DNA of 64,000 bases, taken from contig OZ025239.1 of the NCBI GenBank assembly GCA_964019155.1, positions 9,350,274 to 9,414,273 of the forward strand. Direction: 5' to 3'. Below are positions 34,711 to 47,088 of this stretch, piece by piece. How positions within the stretch are numbered: position 1 is the stretch's first letter; every line of letters begins with the position of its first letter. This DNA is from Osedax fenrisi (lineage: Eukaryota > Annelida > Polychaeta > Sabellida > Siboglinidae). The notes under the pieces were generated by a model. The model was not told where the DNA came from. It saw only the letters and a program-made list of their open reading frames with translations, and ran no database searches. A program made the position numbers and the translations under genes.

Positions 34711-34861
34711 TATAAAACCAAAAATCATTCCTATTACATTGTTATATATATATATATTAATATCTTAATTAGTAATGAATATTTAGTTTTCATCATAAAA
34801 ATAGTAATGTATAACCATTTGTTTAAATTTAATAACGTATTTCTAATATCGATTTGTATAC

Positions 34862-34867
34862 GTATAC

Positions 34868-34913
<46 letters not shown>

Positions 34914-34915
34914 GT

Positions 34916-34972
<57 letters not shown>
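34862..34972. repeat. TA microsatellite pair
   Basis: Two long TA runs separated by a short TACGTATACATA. The minus-strand Tyr/Ile frame across it is not a gene. Confidence 0.9.
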
Positions 34973-34976
<4 letters not shown>

Positions 34977-35114
34977 ATAACACATTTATCAGAAATAATA
35001 ACCTATATAGGTGGCGCTGTTCATGTGTTGTATCCAAAATCGAATTACAAGATTTTTCGTAAGTTTTATATATCTCATTAGGCACGTATTAGCTTATAAT
35101 TAGTAAACAGATAC

Positions 35115-35568
35115 CAAAGATTTTCCGAAGGAAAGATATAACACTTACGCGAAATCGTGTAATTCGAATTTGTATACAAAATACCCTGGTGCCACCTATA
35201 GCGGGTTACTTTTAGGAACTATGCGTTGTTTATAATGTAAATTCGTATTTAACTATACACTTTTAAAATGTTAAATAATATGCTTTAAATTAATATTTAT
35301 ATGATGAAAACTAAGTGTTCATTACTAATATATAACAAACAAATATGATATGTATGTTTTAAATGCTATAAGTATATATTTAGTGAGTAAAAGCTAATTT
35401 ATATTGCATGTAATTTAATAGAGCAATGAAAACATTGTTGTATGCAAACAGAGCCGAACCTAAATCTATTTCAGTGATTTCGATACTACTGCTAGCAGCG
35501 GTTGGGGCTATGACTAAATTACTTTGCATGCATAGGGAGTGTTATATCTTTGCTTCGAAAAATCTTTG
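35115..35568. mobile_element. 454-bp TIR element with 7-bp target duplication, copy 1
   Basis: 30-bp ends CAAAGATTTTCCGAAG..GATATAACAC are inverted at GTGTTATATC..AAATCTTTG (28 of 30 positions). Identical 7-bp CAGATAC lies immediately outside each end (35108-35114 and 35569-35575). A second copy is at 37264-37654. It has no transposase. The small open frame at 35426-35635 overlaps the right end and is not supported. Confidence 0.8.
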
Positions 35569-36590
35569 CAGATACCCTGTAGGGTATCTATATATAGCCT
35601 CTATATATAGACTATCTATAATATTACCTATATAGCTATATTTCGTGAGACAGTTACCTACATCTACCACATCGAGATGTTAATTAATTATCATCAATGG
35701 TGTGGCATAACATATCCCATTGTATAATACAAAATGTGTAGCTTTTATATAGGGTTGGTTAATAATTATATATTAATGATTTAACAATATATAAACACAT
35801 ATTTATTTCATTGTAGATATATATTCAGTACATATATATATACATTTTATTGCATAATCTGTTTTTCTAATTTAATTAAATATATATATATACAATTGTC
35901 TTATTCTTACTAATATATTATAATGTATTAGCTCATGTTGATTGGATAATTAGAATTGTATAAACATTAACATTAAACAGTACATATTAAATAGACAGAA
36001 CTCCCGTGAAATAGTCAGTACGTGTTATGACATCACGACCGTTATCTTATACGGTATTTACCGCGTTGGGATTTTACTTCAACATTAATAATATTAATAA
36101 TAGCTACGTTAATAATAGTTATCTTTATTTATTGATTATGGATCATTATGCAACCATCGGTACACTTTTTACCATCGATACCAATGGAGGTGTTATCGTT
36201 GCTATTAATGAATTAATCTAAATATAGAATTCTATAGGTTTATTGGTGGAATTGCGAAATAGTAAATTCCAAGATCACTTATGGCACTTATTAAAGTGAT
36301 GATATTAAAGTATATAAATAACTCTACACTCGTATAATATGTTGTTTTGTTTTCGTTTAATTCATTTATTGTTTGTCCACTTTTGTTATTTTAGTTTAGG
36401 ATGCCAACATTTTATTAGGTTATGTATTCCTAAACAGGAAGTCTAATTTTAATAATAATTCATAGGTCATTCATTACAAAATCATTAAATTCAAAAGGTT
36501 TGGACCTCGATAAGTTTTAGCTTGCAGACATGCACGACGTGCATTTGTCGAGTTTGCATGTGCATTGCACGTGTATAACATCCTAGATCT

Positions 36591-36962
<372 letters not shown>

Positions 36963-37263
36963 ACTAATATGTATATATATATATATATATATATAATCAT
37001 ATATAAACATATATAATCCTATGAATATTACGTATAAACAAACAGGTAGTCTATTGAGGAACGTATTATAAAGAAACTTACATATTATCGTACTATTATT
37101 AGTAGCACCCATCTCAAATGTGCCTATAGTGCATAATGACTCACCTATTCATATATATGTTAGTGGTTAAAATAGCTACTTCGATGTGTTCCATACCTAG
37201 AGGTCTATGTTCGTATTCCGGAAGAGACAAATATTAACATAATACATATTAATAGTATATAAG

Positions 37264-37654
37264 CAAAGATTTTCCGAAGGAAAGATATAACACTTACGCG
37301 AAATCGTGTAATTCGAATTTGTATACAAAATACCCCAGTGCCACCTATAGTGGGTTACTTTTAGGAACTATGCGTTGTTTATAATGTAAATTCGTATTTA
37401 ACTATACACTTTTAATATATAACTAACAAATATGATATGTATGTTTAAATGCTATAAGTATATATTTAGTAAGTAAAAGCTAATTTATATTGCATGTAAT
37501 TTAATAGAGCAATGAAAACATTGTTGTATGCAAACAGAGCCAAACCAAAATCTATTTCAGTGATTTCGATACTACTGCTAGCAGCGGCAGGGGATATTAC
37601 TAAATTACGTCGCATGCATAGGGAGTGTTATATCTTTGCTTCGCAAAATCTTTG
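37264..37654. mobile_element. TIR element, copy 2, with internal deletion
   Basis: Same ends and body as 35115-35568, about 60 bp shorter through an internal deletion near 37410. Outside flanks ATATAAG and ATAAAAG match at six of seven positions, consistent with a decayed 7-bp target duplication. A further end-like piece (ACAAAGATTTTGCGAAGCA) lies at 37761-37779. Confidence 0.75.
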
Positions 37655-37879
37655 ATAAAAGTAAACATTGCAGAAATTTCATTATTTCAATTATATATTA
37701 ATAATAATAATTATGATTATTATTTATTGAAATAGTTTTACTTTCCTTGTATAGTTTATAACAAAGATTTTGCGAAGCACTTCGGAAAACCTTCGGAAAA
37801 TCTTCGTTTATAATCAATTAAATAAATAAGAATACAGTAATGTATTCAGATTTCTTCTGAAATGGCTTCAAAAACTGCT

Positions 37880-38036
37880 AATTTCTACCGTTACCGCCCG
37901 GTTAATAATATAACAACGGCTACCTTCCCTCATTAGTAATGAGTCACCAGTAATGATTCACCGGTGATGAGTCATCAGCCTCCTCGTTACGTAATGTATC
38001 TATAGTGAGATATGCGCATGCGCGAGTGTCAATACA
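37880..38036. promoter_or_regulatory. CpG-richer promoter-like island, left half
   Basis: Contains ACCGCCCGGTT, a repeated GAGTCACCAGTAATGATTCA (AP-1/CREB-like cores), TTACGTAATG and a perfect NRF-1-type palindrome, TGCGCATGCGC (38013-38023). NRF-1 sites are a common feature of animal housekeeping promoters. The gene it would serve is not identified. A MITE separates it from the right half. Confidence 0.35.
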
Positions 38037-38251
38037 CCCTGCTAACAGTAATAGCCTCATAATAACAGCATAATGGCATACATAATAGCCCTAAATGTTA
38101 CATTGTTCTATTATGCTGCTATTATGTTGCCATTAAAAGTCTATTATGCTGTTATTAATTTGCCATTAAAAGTATATTACGTTGCTGTTATGCTTCTGTG
38201 AATTTGTAATGCTATTATGCTGCTATTATGAGGCTATTACTGTTAGCTGGG
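38037..38251. mobile_element. MITE with CCCAGCTAACAG ends
   Basis: Ends CCCTGCTAACAGTAATAGCC and GGCTATTACTGTTAGCTGGG are inverted over about 40 bp with few mismatches. The inside repeats ATTATGCTGCTATTATG-like units. Same family as 57395-57498. Both outer dinucleotides are CA, not the TA seen at the other copy. Confidence 0.7.
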
Positions 38252-38480
38252 CATACCGCACAGTATCGGCTGCAGTCGCATTCGCTACATCAGTATCGGT
38301 GATGGGCGTGTCAGTCAGTAAATCACTCACTCGGGTATATTAAGCATCGCTAAGTGCGCCGCGTAGTGACACTGGCGCTAATACCAGAATCACCGCTAGG
38401 GGTCATGCGGAATTGAACGCCTCTTTGTTTACCGCTAGCCTCGATTTAGTTAACGTCGTACATCATAGTAATCATAACAA
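38252..38480. promoter_or_regulatory. CpG-richer promoter-like island, right half
   Basis: CpG-containing sequence (AAGTGCGCCGCGTAGTGACA, GGGGTCATGCGGAATTGAAC, TTAACGTCGTACATC) in an AT-rich setting. A 26-codon minus-strand frame (SGKQRGVQFRMTPSGDSGIS) is not convincing as an exon. Interpreted with 37880-38036 as one island split by a MITE. Confidence 0.3.
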
Positions 38481-38799
38481 GATATTCGTGGGTGACATTA
38501 TCGAAATAACGACTGAATTAGCATATTAGTTCCTATTGGTATATATAGAGATATATAGAGCTATATAGATATATATATATAGAGCTATATATAGATATTT
38601 TAAATACTCGATTTTTATTTCTATTTTTACTTCTACGCGGAACTATATATCGTAGAGTATAACGAGTATAATTGTATTCGTTAGGTAGAATATTAATAAT
38701 AGATATTATTGAATAACCAATTTTGTGCAACGCTATTATATGTGACTATATAAAAACATAGAAGTTATGCAATATAAGCGCTAATTTATATATTAGTAT

Positions 38800-38853
<54 letters not shown>

Positions 38854-39353
38854 GATTAAATAAATAATACAACGAATATAGTAAACTCCGCTTATACTGA
38901 ATACCATATATTGAATACTCCGGGCAGTGACTCCCATATCGACATTGTAACATACATATAATCAATGTAACGAAATATCGGATGTAACTAATTATGTACC
39001 GCTAGATTAGATGTATATCGATTAAGGTTGAATACTTCATTGTTACATCATTGTTATTTATCATAAGTATACGCAATCAATTTACGCAATCACTTTCGTG
39101 TATATTAATTAAAGTTTAATCTGCTATGCATAGCGATACAAAGTTTATTGATTTGTTTTTATTTCTCGAATATAGAGTCGAAAGTATAAACTAGAATGAT
39201 CAACTACCCGCATATACACGTTACTGACATTAACAACTGAAGGTATACGGTCACAGATGTAAGCCTTATAACGTTTTAATGTGATAACTCCATTAGGTAT
39301 AGGGGTAGGTATATAATATTATTCATAATATTTACTATTTTAATCCTATATGG

Positions 39354-39393
<40 letters not shown>

Positions 39394-39718
39394 ATATATA
39401 TTATTATTATTATTATTTATTTGAGTCAGACATAAACAGTCCATAGATAAACAAAAAAAAAAATTAAATACAACTATACAACACATATCTATATATATAA
39501 GTATATAATTACAAATAATATATAGTTAAAAAAACAATGATGTACACCATGTTTTAAATATTGACGACGGGCGAGAAACATTATATAAATATATCATTTT
39601 AATAATAGAATTGTCAGATAATTTAACACGATTATATAGTGAGTAATACGACTTACGTAATTTTATAATAATATTATCGACATTATCATATAGGTACATT
39701 TCGGATGCACTGCAGTAG

Positions 39719-39777
<59 letters not shown>

Positions 39778-39860
39778 ACTCCATGATATACAGTGCATAT
39801 GTATATACATATATAATATAGTGCGAAATAATATTCGTTACAAGGATTATAGGATTTAAA

Positions 39861-40172
39861 CTGGATATGTGGCTCAGTTGGCTAAGGCGTCAGACATACA
39901 AGCAGTAGGACAGGATTGCTCGAGCCTCGTCCGGATCAATAACACATATGCCTATAAGCTTTTAATAATATTTATAAATTAACATATATGTATTATATAT
40001 ATATTGTGTATGCAATAAACATCGACTCTTGTTAAAACCATGGATTTCTATTTAGGAGAGCGGCTTTCCTATGAGAGCGGCTTCGAAGGGATAATAGAGT
40101 CATTTCTTATTAGTACAAATTTCATCTTAAGATCCAATTGGAAGAGATGAAAAAACTTCACCAAAATGAAAC
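39861..40172 (+). repeat. tRNA-derived SINE, family 1, copy 2
   Basis: Head GTGGCTCAGTTGGCTAAGGC (A box) and a damaged B box (GATTGCTCGAGCCTC), then CGTCCGGATCAATAAC. The body has CTCTTGTTAAAACCATGG, GAGCGGCTTCGAAGGGA and a tail of CACCAAAATGAAACAAAC. Decayed. Confidence 0.75.
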
Positions 40173-40437
40173 AAACAAAAAGTCATAGATATATTTAAGT
40201 ATATATTAATAGTTATTATTTATATAGAACATAATTAGTATCTACAAAATTGTATAGGATATGTAACACCTATAAATGAAGTTTTATTATTATTAATTTT
40301 TAGCAATGATTCATTATCTAGAACACGCAAACTATAGTTTAGTATCAGCTGTTATTAGGAAGATTAAATTCACATATGAATCATATGATTAATCATCGTT
40401 TGAAATTTATTTATTATGTCGGAAAATTATTATTTAC

Positions 40438-40689
40438 GAATGAATTCACCGAACTAATGCAGGCGTCCACCGACGAGCTGTCGTAACTATAGGCTCCGCC
40501 CACTAGATAGACTCCTCCCACTCCTCCGGTGACCACGCCCACTAGCGAATGACTCAGACGTCGCATAGTGGCCACAGTTCTGGAAGGCGTTAGTCGGTGC
40601 CAGGCGCATGACCACATCTTCTCTAGAACAATGATGTCGTGGTCGTCTGGTGCGGTTAACCGAGTGTCGTAGACTCGATTCAAATACAG
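40438..40689 (-). CDS. Candidate exon with a Kelch-like segment
   Basis: On the minus strand an acceptor (CACATACAG) is followed by exactly 84 open codons and a donor (GTAAAT). Codon use is balanced and GC-richer than the surroundings. Key parts are LYLNRVYDTRLTAPDDHDII, KMWSCAWHRLTPSRT, RRLSHSLVGVVTGG and VGGVYLVGGAYSYDSSS. W..L.P.R...R..HS.V followed by VYLVGG matches a Kelch repeat, a beta-propeller blade used for protein binding. Start and end are both phase 0, compatible with the exon at 44996-45406. The other blades were not found. It could be another glycine-rich fold. Confidence 0.45.
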
Positions 40690-41202
40690 CTGTATGTGAG
40701 TGTGTGTGTGAATGTGAGATTGTTACTTGAAATGTTGGATAAATGATCATTTATCGATTATATAAATTATCTATTAATAAGCTATATAAATACACACAAA
40801 TAATATTTTTTTTATAAATAGAAATTACGAGGGAGGGCAACTCCCCCAATAAAGTGCGCATGATTTTATTTATAATAAAGATATACGGTGATACTATAAT
40901 GCTACGACAGACATACAGCGAGGTACAGCGTAGTCATGTGATGACCCTTACCACGATAGCGACTTAATTAAGAGTGAATAACAATAACAACAATAGTCAA
41001 TTTAAAAGTAAATAATATATATCAAATTTATCGTCTGCTATGATATAGCATATATTTATTTAATTAATTATATGATATAGGTTATAGATACCTATATTGT
41101 TGATTAATATAAAGTATAGAAAACAAAAGTTTTTCGCAATTGCGAAAACTATTTATATCTAATAGATATTATATATAGATATAATACTTGTGTTTCGGAA
41201 TT

Positions 41203-41477
41203 ATTGTTATTGTTATTTTTATTGTTATTTTATTTTGGTTGAGTTTTTTCATCACATCAAGGAACTTAGATGACTTCTCCACTTTTAAGGCTCTAATGTC
41301 CATGCGAAGTGGTGTTTGTGTTAGGACATCCATGGTTTTAAAAAGAGCCGATCTCGTATATATAAAATTATGTAATATTATTTTTAAATTTATTTTAATG
41401 GTCCGGCCAGGACTTGAACCCGCGTTCTACTGCTTAGGTGTCTGACGCTTTGGCCAACTTAGCCACACAGGCACGTT
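41203..41477 (-). repeat. tRNA-derived SINE, family 1, copy 3
   Basis: Minus-strand head GTGTGGCTAAGTTGGCCAAA and B box CGGGTTCAAGTCC (a perfect match), then TGGCCGGACCAT. The body signature CATGGATGTCC...GGACATTAGAGCC and a tail of AATAAC units are seen on plus as TTGTTATTG. Confidence 0.8.
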
Positions 41478-41544
41478 TTGTAATTATATATAGGTTATAT
41501 TATATAACTTATATATAGATTATTACCTATAATTACCTATATAA

Positions 41545-42960
41545 TTACCTATATAATTTAATTTAATTTAATTTATTTTAAAGACTCTTTGTGCCAGAGC
41601 AATCAAGCGTCTAAAGTAAAACAAACACAAACAATATAACTTAACATAAACGAAAATAAAATAATTAATAATAACGAACAATAGGAATACAGAAAGTACT
41701 CATCATTAATATAAGATTGTAAATAGTGATAAAATAATGATCAGGTAAATGCAGTGGCAAATAGATACGTTTTTAATAGAGATTTAAATGAGTTGGTGAA
41801 TTGAGTAGAGAGTAGTTTATGTGGTAGTTTGTTCCATAAATAAGGGGCCGATATATGCCATGCACGAATATTAGTGGAATGGATATTAAGTTTAGAGAGT
41901 AGATGTAGAAAGTAAGAAGTATTAGAATGAAGAGAGATAGTATGAGTGGGGATAGAGATTAAGGAAATAGATATTCAGGTGTGTTGTGGTGAAAAAAGTT
42001 ATGAGTTAGTAGAAGAACTTTAAATATTACTCTAAATTTGATTGGTAGCCAATGCAATCTCTTTAAATATGGAGAAATATGTATTTGAGAAAAGCGATCA
42101 ATTTTAAAAATGATCGTACTAATGCATTCTGTAATATTTGTAATTTTTTAATTTGATAGTCAGGTAATGAGAAAAGGAGAATATTTCAGTAATCAAAAAT
42201 CTGTAATATAATATATGAGGCGAGAGTTATAGAAACACTTAGGGAAATGGAGTTATGGATTAAATGGAAAGAGTGAAGATGAACTTTATAGAGCGAATAA
42301 GATTTGAGATGTGGCGATGAAAAAATAAAGAACTGTCGAAATAAATACCAAGATATTTGAAATTATTAGAATATAAGATATTATAATTGTTAACCATAAT
42401 TAAAGGTGGTTTTGTTAATGGACGTTTGGGAGAAGGTAGGTGAATAAATACAGTTTATGTTTTATTGGGATTCAATGATAGAGAGTTATTTGAAAGCCAA
42501 TTATGTATAGATTTAATACAGTCAGACATAATATTTGGAGCAACATTTATATCATTATCTGCTTATGAGTGAACTGATATAAGGGGAAATTATAAATTAT
42601 ATTACAAATAGAAAGTAGATAAATATTAAAAATAATCGGTCCTAATACAGATACCTTGGATGACTCCATAAAGTATATTTCTAGGAGATGATATGTGCCC
42701 ATTTATAAGAATAGAAGAAGTACGATCAGAAATATATGACGTAAACCATTTAAGTGCATTACCGGCGATACCAATATTAGCTAATCGTGATATGAGAATA
42801 ATATTGTCAATTGTATCAAATGCTGCGCTTAGATCAAGTAAACAAGAATTGTTCATGTGTATTATTAAGGTCACATAAGATATTTTGTGTTACCCTGGTA
42901 ATTGCTGTTTCAGTAGATTTGTTCGGTATATATCTTATAAGCGCTTTGGAAAGTGCAAAG
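41545..42960 (-). mobile_element. 5'-truncated LINE
   Basis: The left edge is an AAATT-type tail on the minus strand (AATTTAATTTAATTTA on plus). The minus strand near 41840-41770 gives WHISAPYLWNKLPHKLLSTQ and FTNSFKSLL, the conserved LINE C-terminus. The RT remnant is at 42626-42874. The middle, 41850-42620, is degenerate. Inactive. Confidence 0.7.
42626..42874 (-). pseudogene. LINE reverse transcriptase remnant
   Basis: Minus-strand LLDLSAAFDTIDNIILISRL is the AFD block, followed by WFTSYISDRTSSILI and the degraded GVIQGICIRTDYF, where GVPQGSVLGP is expected. The YADD box is not preserved in frame. Part of the LINE at 41545-42960. Confidence 0.7.
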
Positions 42961-43064
42961 TATATTATTAGTAGTCAGGAAAGAAGTTAGTTGTTATGAA
43001 ACGACTCACTATATATATAGTACTATATATATATATATATAGTATACTATAGTATATATTTATA

Positions 43065-43330
43065 GATATTATGATGATGATAATGATTTTATTTAAACAC
43101 TAATTCAATTATAAAATGATTATAGTGTGACAATAATATATAAAAAACAATAAATAAATGTAATAGTAAGTACAGATAAGTGTACAACGTGTCGAAAACG
43201 AATATATTTCAAGTTCAAATATCATGGACAAGGAGGTACGTCTTTAGTTTATATTTGAATGTAGTTGTTGATGTATTGATGGTTTTGAGTCTATATATAG
43301 GCACATATGTTTCGCAACTTGCTATTACTA
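43065..43330 (-). mobile_element. LINE 3' end fragment
   Basis: The left edge, TTATGATGATGATAATG, mirrors the tail at 14335. The minus strand encodes TSTTTFKYKLKTYLLVHDI and a stop, a typical LINE C-terminus. Everything upstream is missing. Confidence 0.55.
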
Positions 43331-44099
43331 TTAAACATTAATGTATACATCAATAACACTTCTTTTACCGATATAAAATAGAGTAAGATAATAAATAAAT
43401 ATTTAAATCATTTATAATCATATACTATAATTAAATTAATTAATTAATTAAATATAAAGATTTATATAGTTAAAAAAAAGTGGTATACAATAAATTAACA
43501 ATCCCAAAGAGATATACATCAACCTCTATAATACAAATTAATGACACTAGACATTTATGAATAAAAAAAACCTAAACTATAAATTAATATATAGTAAAGA
43601 TAGAAATAGAAAAACTTATAAAAATGTAGTATGCCAATCTTATAAACAAGTATACATAATTTAATCCCGGATCTACACTTAAATCAAATAGACATTGTGA
43701 ATATGGTGAATTAAATTTATTAGTCGTAAATCATATGCATCACTTTAATTATAAATATATCAAATAATATATTATTTGTATACAGAAACAATAAGACATA
43801 AATAACAAAGATGTTTCTAATGAAATATATAACACTTATAAGTGTTATATATTCGTATACATATTATATATACGTATATATATATATATATATATACGAT
43901 TTCACGTATACTCGTATTTCGATTTTGTACACAAAAACGAACAGTGCCAATACTAAAATAGTATTATATAATTTAAATTTAAGACAGATTTTAAAATAGA
44001 GATAATTTATAAAATAATATCACTTTGCTTATACAATTAATAATGTTTGATTTATTGAAATACATACAATGCTAGTATGATTATGTGTGTAACTGTTCA

Positions 44100-44205
44100 A
44101 TTATAACATATGTATGTATATATGCATGTATGCATGTGTGTATGTATGTATGTATTTATGTATGTATGTATGTATGTATGCATGTATGTATGTATGTATG
44201 CAAAT
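44100..44205. repeat. TATG microsatellite
   Basis: TATG/CATG units over about 100 bp. The Met/Tyr/Val/Cys frame across it (44085-44270) is an artefact. Confidence 0.9.
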
Positions 44206-44336
44206 GTAAGAGAAACCCTTTACCTATCTACGAAATACGATTGAATGGTTTGATAAACGAAACCCTTTAATTATTAATATTTTATAAAGTAAAGAATTTT
44301 GAAAGCTATAATTGTTAACAGTGTAGATACTCTATC

Positions 44337-44561
44337 AAGGGGGTATCCCACTACAAGTATTTCCGGGAATATTTGAACTTTAAAACGATTTTCTATCAAG
44401 TTAACTAACATTTTAGTGGGAAGCCCCCTTACTTTCCGGTAACTTGCCTGAAATATAATAACTTTATAGGGGGTATCCCATTACAACTTTATAGGACATT
44501 GTTTTAAAGTTACAATATGTTCGGTAAGTTGCCGGAAAATCTTGTAGTAGGATACCCCCTT
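44337..44561. mobile_element. 225-bp MITE with a double foldback
   Basis: Outer ends AAGGGGGTATCCCACTACAA and TTGTAGTAGGATACCCCCTT are inverted copies. A second internal pair, GTGGGAAGCCCCC (about 44417) and GGGGGTATCCCATTACAA (about 44468), uses the same motif. CCGGAAAAT / TTTCCGG pieces are mirrored too. No ORF. Target duplication not resolved. Confidence 0.65.
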
Positions 44562-44638
44562 AATGTATAAACATCAACATCAACATGTATAAGTTATAAC
44601 TGAAATACATTTTTTTGTTTTATAGGTTATACACACCT

Positions 44639-44720
44639 ACCAGTGGTTCCCAAAATGGGGGTCACATCCCACAAGTGGGTAGCCTGGCGTTTTTGAGTAA
44701 TGTGATTTTATATATTGTAT
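44639..44720 (+). mobile_element. hAT terminal fragment
   Basis: CAGTGGTTCCCAAAATGGGG followed by GTCACATCCCACAAGTGGG is the characteristic terminal repeat of ZBED-type hAT elements. It corresponds to the decayed end near 5836-5876. No transposase and no opposite end nearby. Confidence 0.55.
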
Positions 44721-44936
44721 AACATTAAAATAAATAACAATTTATTTTTTTAAATAATTATTTCTTAAATTGAGCGTCGTCAATTATTTTTACTAATTTT
44801 TACTTTACAAATAACTATATATCTGTGGTATCTATGAAATATAATTAAATTATAATTAAATATAATGTAGTGTAAGAACTTTTATTTTAGTTATAATATT
44901 AATTTCTACATATACAGTATTACTATAGTAATACTG

Positions 44937-44979
<43 letters not shown>

Positions 44980-44995
44980 TATATATAATACTAAC

Positions 44996-45406
44996 GTAAA
45001 GTTTCTTCTTAGTATCGTTATTCATCTGTTGTAGAACATCTCGATCCATCAGAGGTGTCCAGTACTTCGCCCTAGCACCGGATACGGACACGTCTATGCC
45101 ACCGGAAGTGTATCTCGAATAGCCAATAGGAAGGTCGGACACCACCGTCGTATTGGCGTTGTGTTCGAATAGTTCTTCGACGAAACTCAAATTATCTTTT
45201 TTATCAGACGACAAACTAAATCTAACGTAGCCACGCCCACTTTCTTTGGTGGTGTTGATTCTACTTTCGGTGGCGTTTACGGGTGAACTCGTATAAGAGG
45301 TCGCCGGTATCCGATCTTCAGATGTCATCCTTTCGGAATCCACGACATTTGATGCGGTATTATCTTTAGACTTGAGATTCTTTCTTTTTCTGACAAAGGC
45401 TTTCAT
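44996..45406 (-). CDS. Candidate coding exon, function unknown
   Basis: A minus-strand open stretch of exactly 137 codons starts at ATG directly after an acceptor-like ATTACATAG and ends before a GTTAGT donor. Codon use is balanced and CpG-bearing, unlike the AT-rich flanks. It starts MKAFVRKRKNLKSKDNTASN (basic), continues Ser/Thr-rich, and then has GRGYVRFSLSSDKKDNLSFV, DLPIGYSRYTSGGIDVSVSG and YWTPLMDRDVLQQMN. No family is recognised. The ATG may be a start codon or simply the first codon of an internal exon. Both borders are phase 0, matching 56059-56152 and 40438-40689. The ORF continues past the donor only into TA repeats. Confidence 0.5.
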
Positions 45407-45671
45407 CTATGTAATATATTCTATTTTATAAACTTTTAATTATTGTTTATTAAATATGTGTTGGCCAAATAAACCAATAATATATTTCATTTCCTAAAAA
45501 TGTTCTAATACTCGATATATATTTATAAAAAATATATTTACTAATATATATATTAATGATAACATAAATATATATATTTAATTAATATAAAAAAATTAAT
45601 TATAATAAATTTAATATAATCAATATTTAATTAATTGAATTAATAAATTAATACATATTTTTGTAATATAA

Positions 45672-45674
<3 letters not shown>

Positions 45675-45709
<35 letters not shown>

Positions 45710-46190
45710 AATATATATATATATGAATATAGGAAACCAAATAACAAGAAAAAAAATAACGGAAAAAAATAACAGGAAAAAAATATCAGATATGTATATT
45801 TTATTAAATTAATGGATATTATTAGACTTTTTATACAACATATTTTATTATTATACATTATGATAACTACACGCTTTTAAAGGATCATATGGATGAAATG
45901 CAGTTAAAAAAAACCAAATAACACAAAACCAAACCAATTAAACCAAACAAACCCTGAAATTAATATCAATCAGTAATATATATAAGAACATCATATATGT
46001 CGCAGACATTTCTATAATACATTTTCAACATTTATATACAATGTATGCAAAATTAGGATAAATAATTATAAGAATTAGTTATTTCAGAAAACCTAATAAT
46101 TTTATATTATTGATTGAATTACATTTTTATTTTAACTGTTATTTTTGTTCCTGTTATTTTTTTGCGGTCACCTTATATATATAAATTTAT
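45675..46190. mobile_element. Possible TIR element with A-rich motif
   Basis: TATATAGGAAACCAAATAAC..AAAAAATAACGG at the left is loosely mirrored by TGTTATTTTTTTGCGGTCACC..TATATATA at the right. The interior (45899-45965) has AAACCAAATAACACAAAACC, also seen near 2237 and 2831. Ends are degenerate; low confidence. Confidence 0.3.
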
Positions 46191-46689
46191 TTACTAATAC
46201 ATTTTGCTATTTACTAGAGAATTATTAGTTTATTACGAGAATTTAAAGTACTCTTTAACAAAATCTATGTTTCACTATTAATACAAGTTGTGTTTAAACT
46301 ATACCTGGCACACTGCATTGCACAGCTCCCTTAGTAACTATTTATATACAATATTATTTTTTAATTTTAATTTTAATTTAGATAATTGTTTTCAAATTTA
46401 AATATGAAATTTTTATTTAAAAAAAAAGTTAAACAATGATATAATTCAGGGATATTGTATTTGATCATGAATGGGTTTATGTGCCAATATGCATTAAATT
46501 GCATTCGCGGAGCATTGAATATATCATTTCCGCTTCAATATTTTACGTTCAGTTTAAATTTTAAATTTTAATTTATAATTTATCAATAATATTATTTTAT
46601 TTACTATATATAAATAAATTAATTAATGCATTTTTACCCAATTTTATTTTATTTGGATACATAAATTTATTTAATTGTAACAAATTATT

Positions 46690-46783
46690 ATACACAAGAG
46701 AAAAACAAGAACTATCTGGAGTCGAACCCGGGACCTCTGGCTTACTAGCTTTTGGTTGTCCCACTGAGCCATCGACCCCAGAC
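46690..46783 (-). repeat. tRNA-derived SINE, family 2, partial
   Basis: The minus-strand head GTCGATGGCTCAGTGGGACA and a perfect B box (GGGTTCGACTCC) are followed by AGATAGTTCTTGTTTTTCTC. Same family as 33203-33487, truncated at its 3' end. Confidence 0.75.
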
Positions 46784-47033
46784 TTAATGGTATACAATTA
46801 CATAATATACATATAGCGTTAGGTATAGGAAATGCCATAGGAGATATTTCTATAACTATGTCGGTAACATGAACCAACCTATAACACTTATTTCAGTTTA
46901 TAATGTACAATAATTGAAATAATTTTTTAATTTAAATATTGACGATAATACAACTACAATTAATTATTTAGATTAATAAATATTTTTATTGGTAATAACT
47001 ACAATATAAATCCGGACCATCGCCCTATCAATG

Positions 47034-47084
<51 letters not shown>

Positions 47085-47088
47085 ACTG

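Noticed and set aside
35426..35635. 69-codon plus-strand frame
   Set aside because: It crosses the right terminal repeat of a MITE, and the sister copy at 37264-37654 breaks it.
41188..41445. 85-codon plus-strand frame with a hydrophobic start
   Set aside because: It is the reverse strand of a SINE, including its B box.
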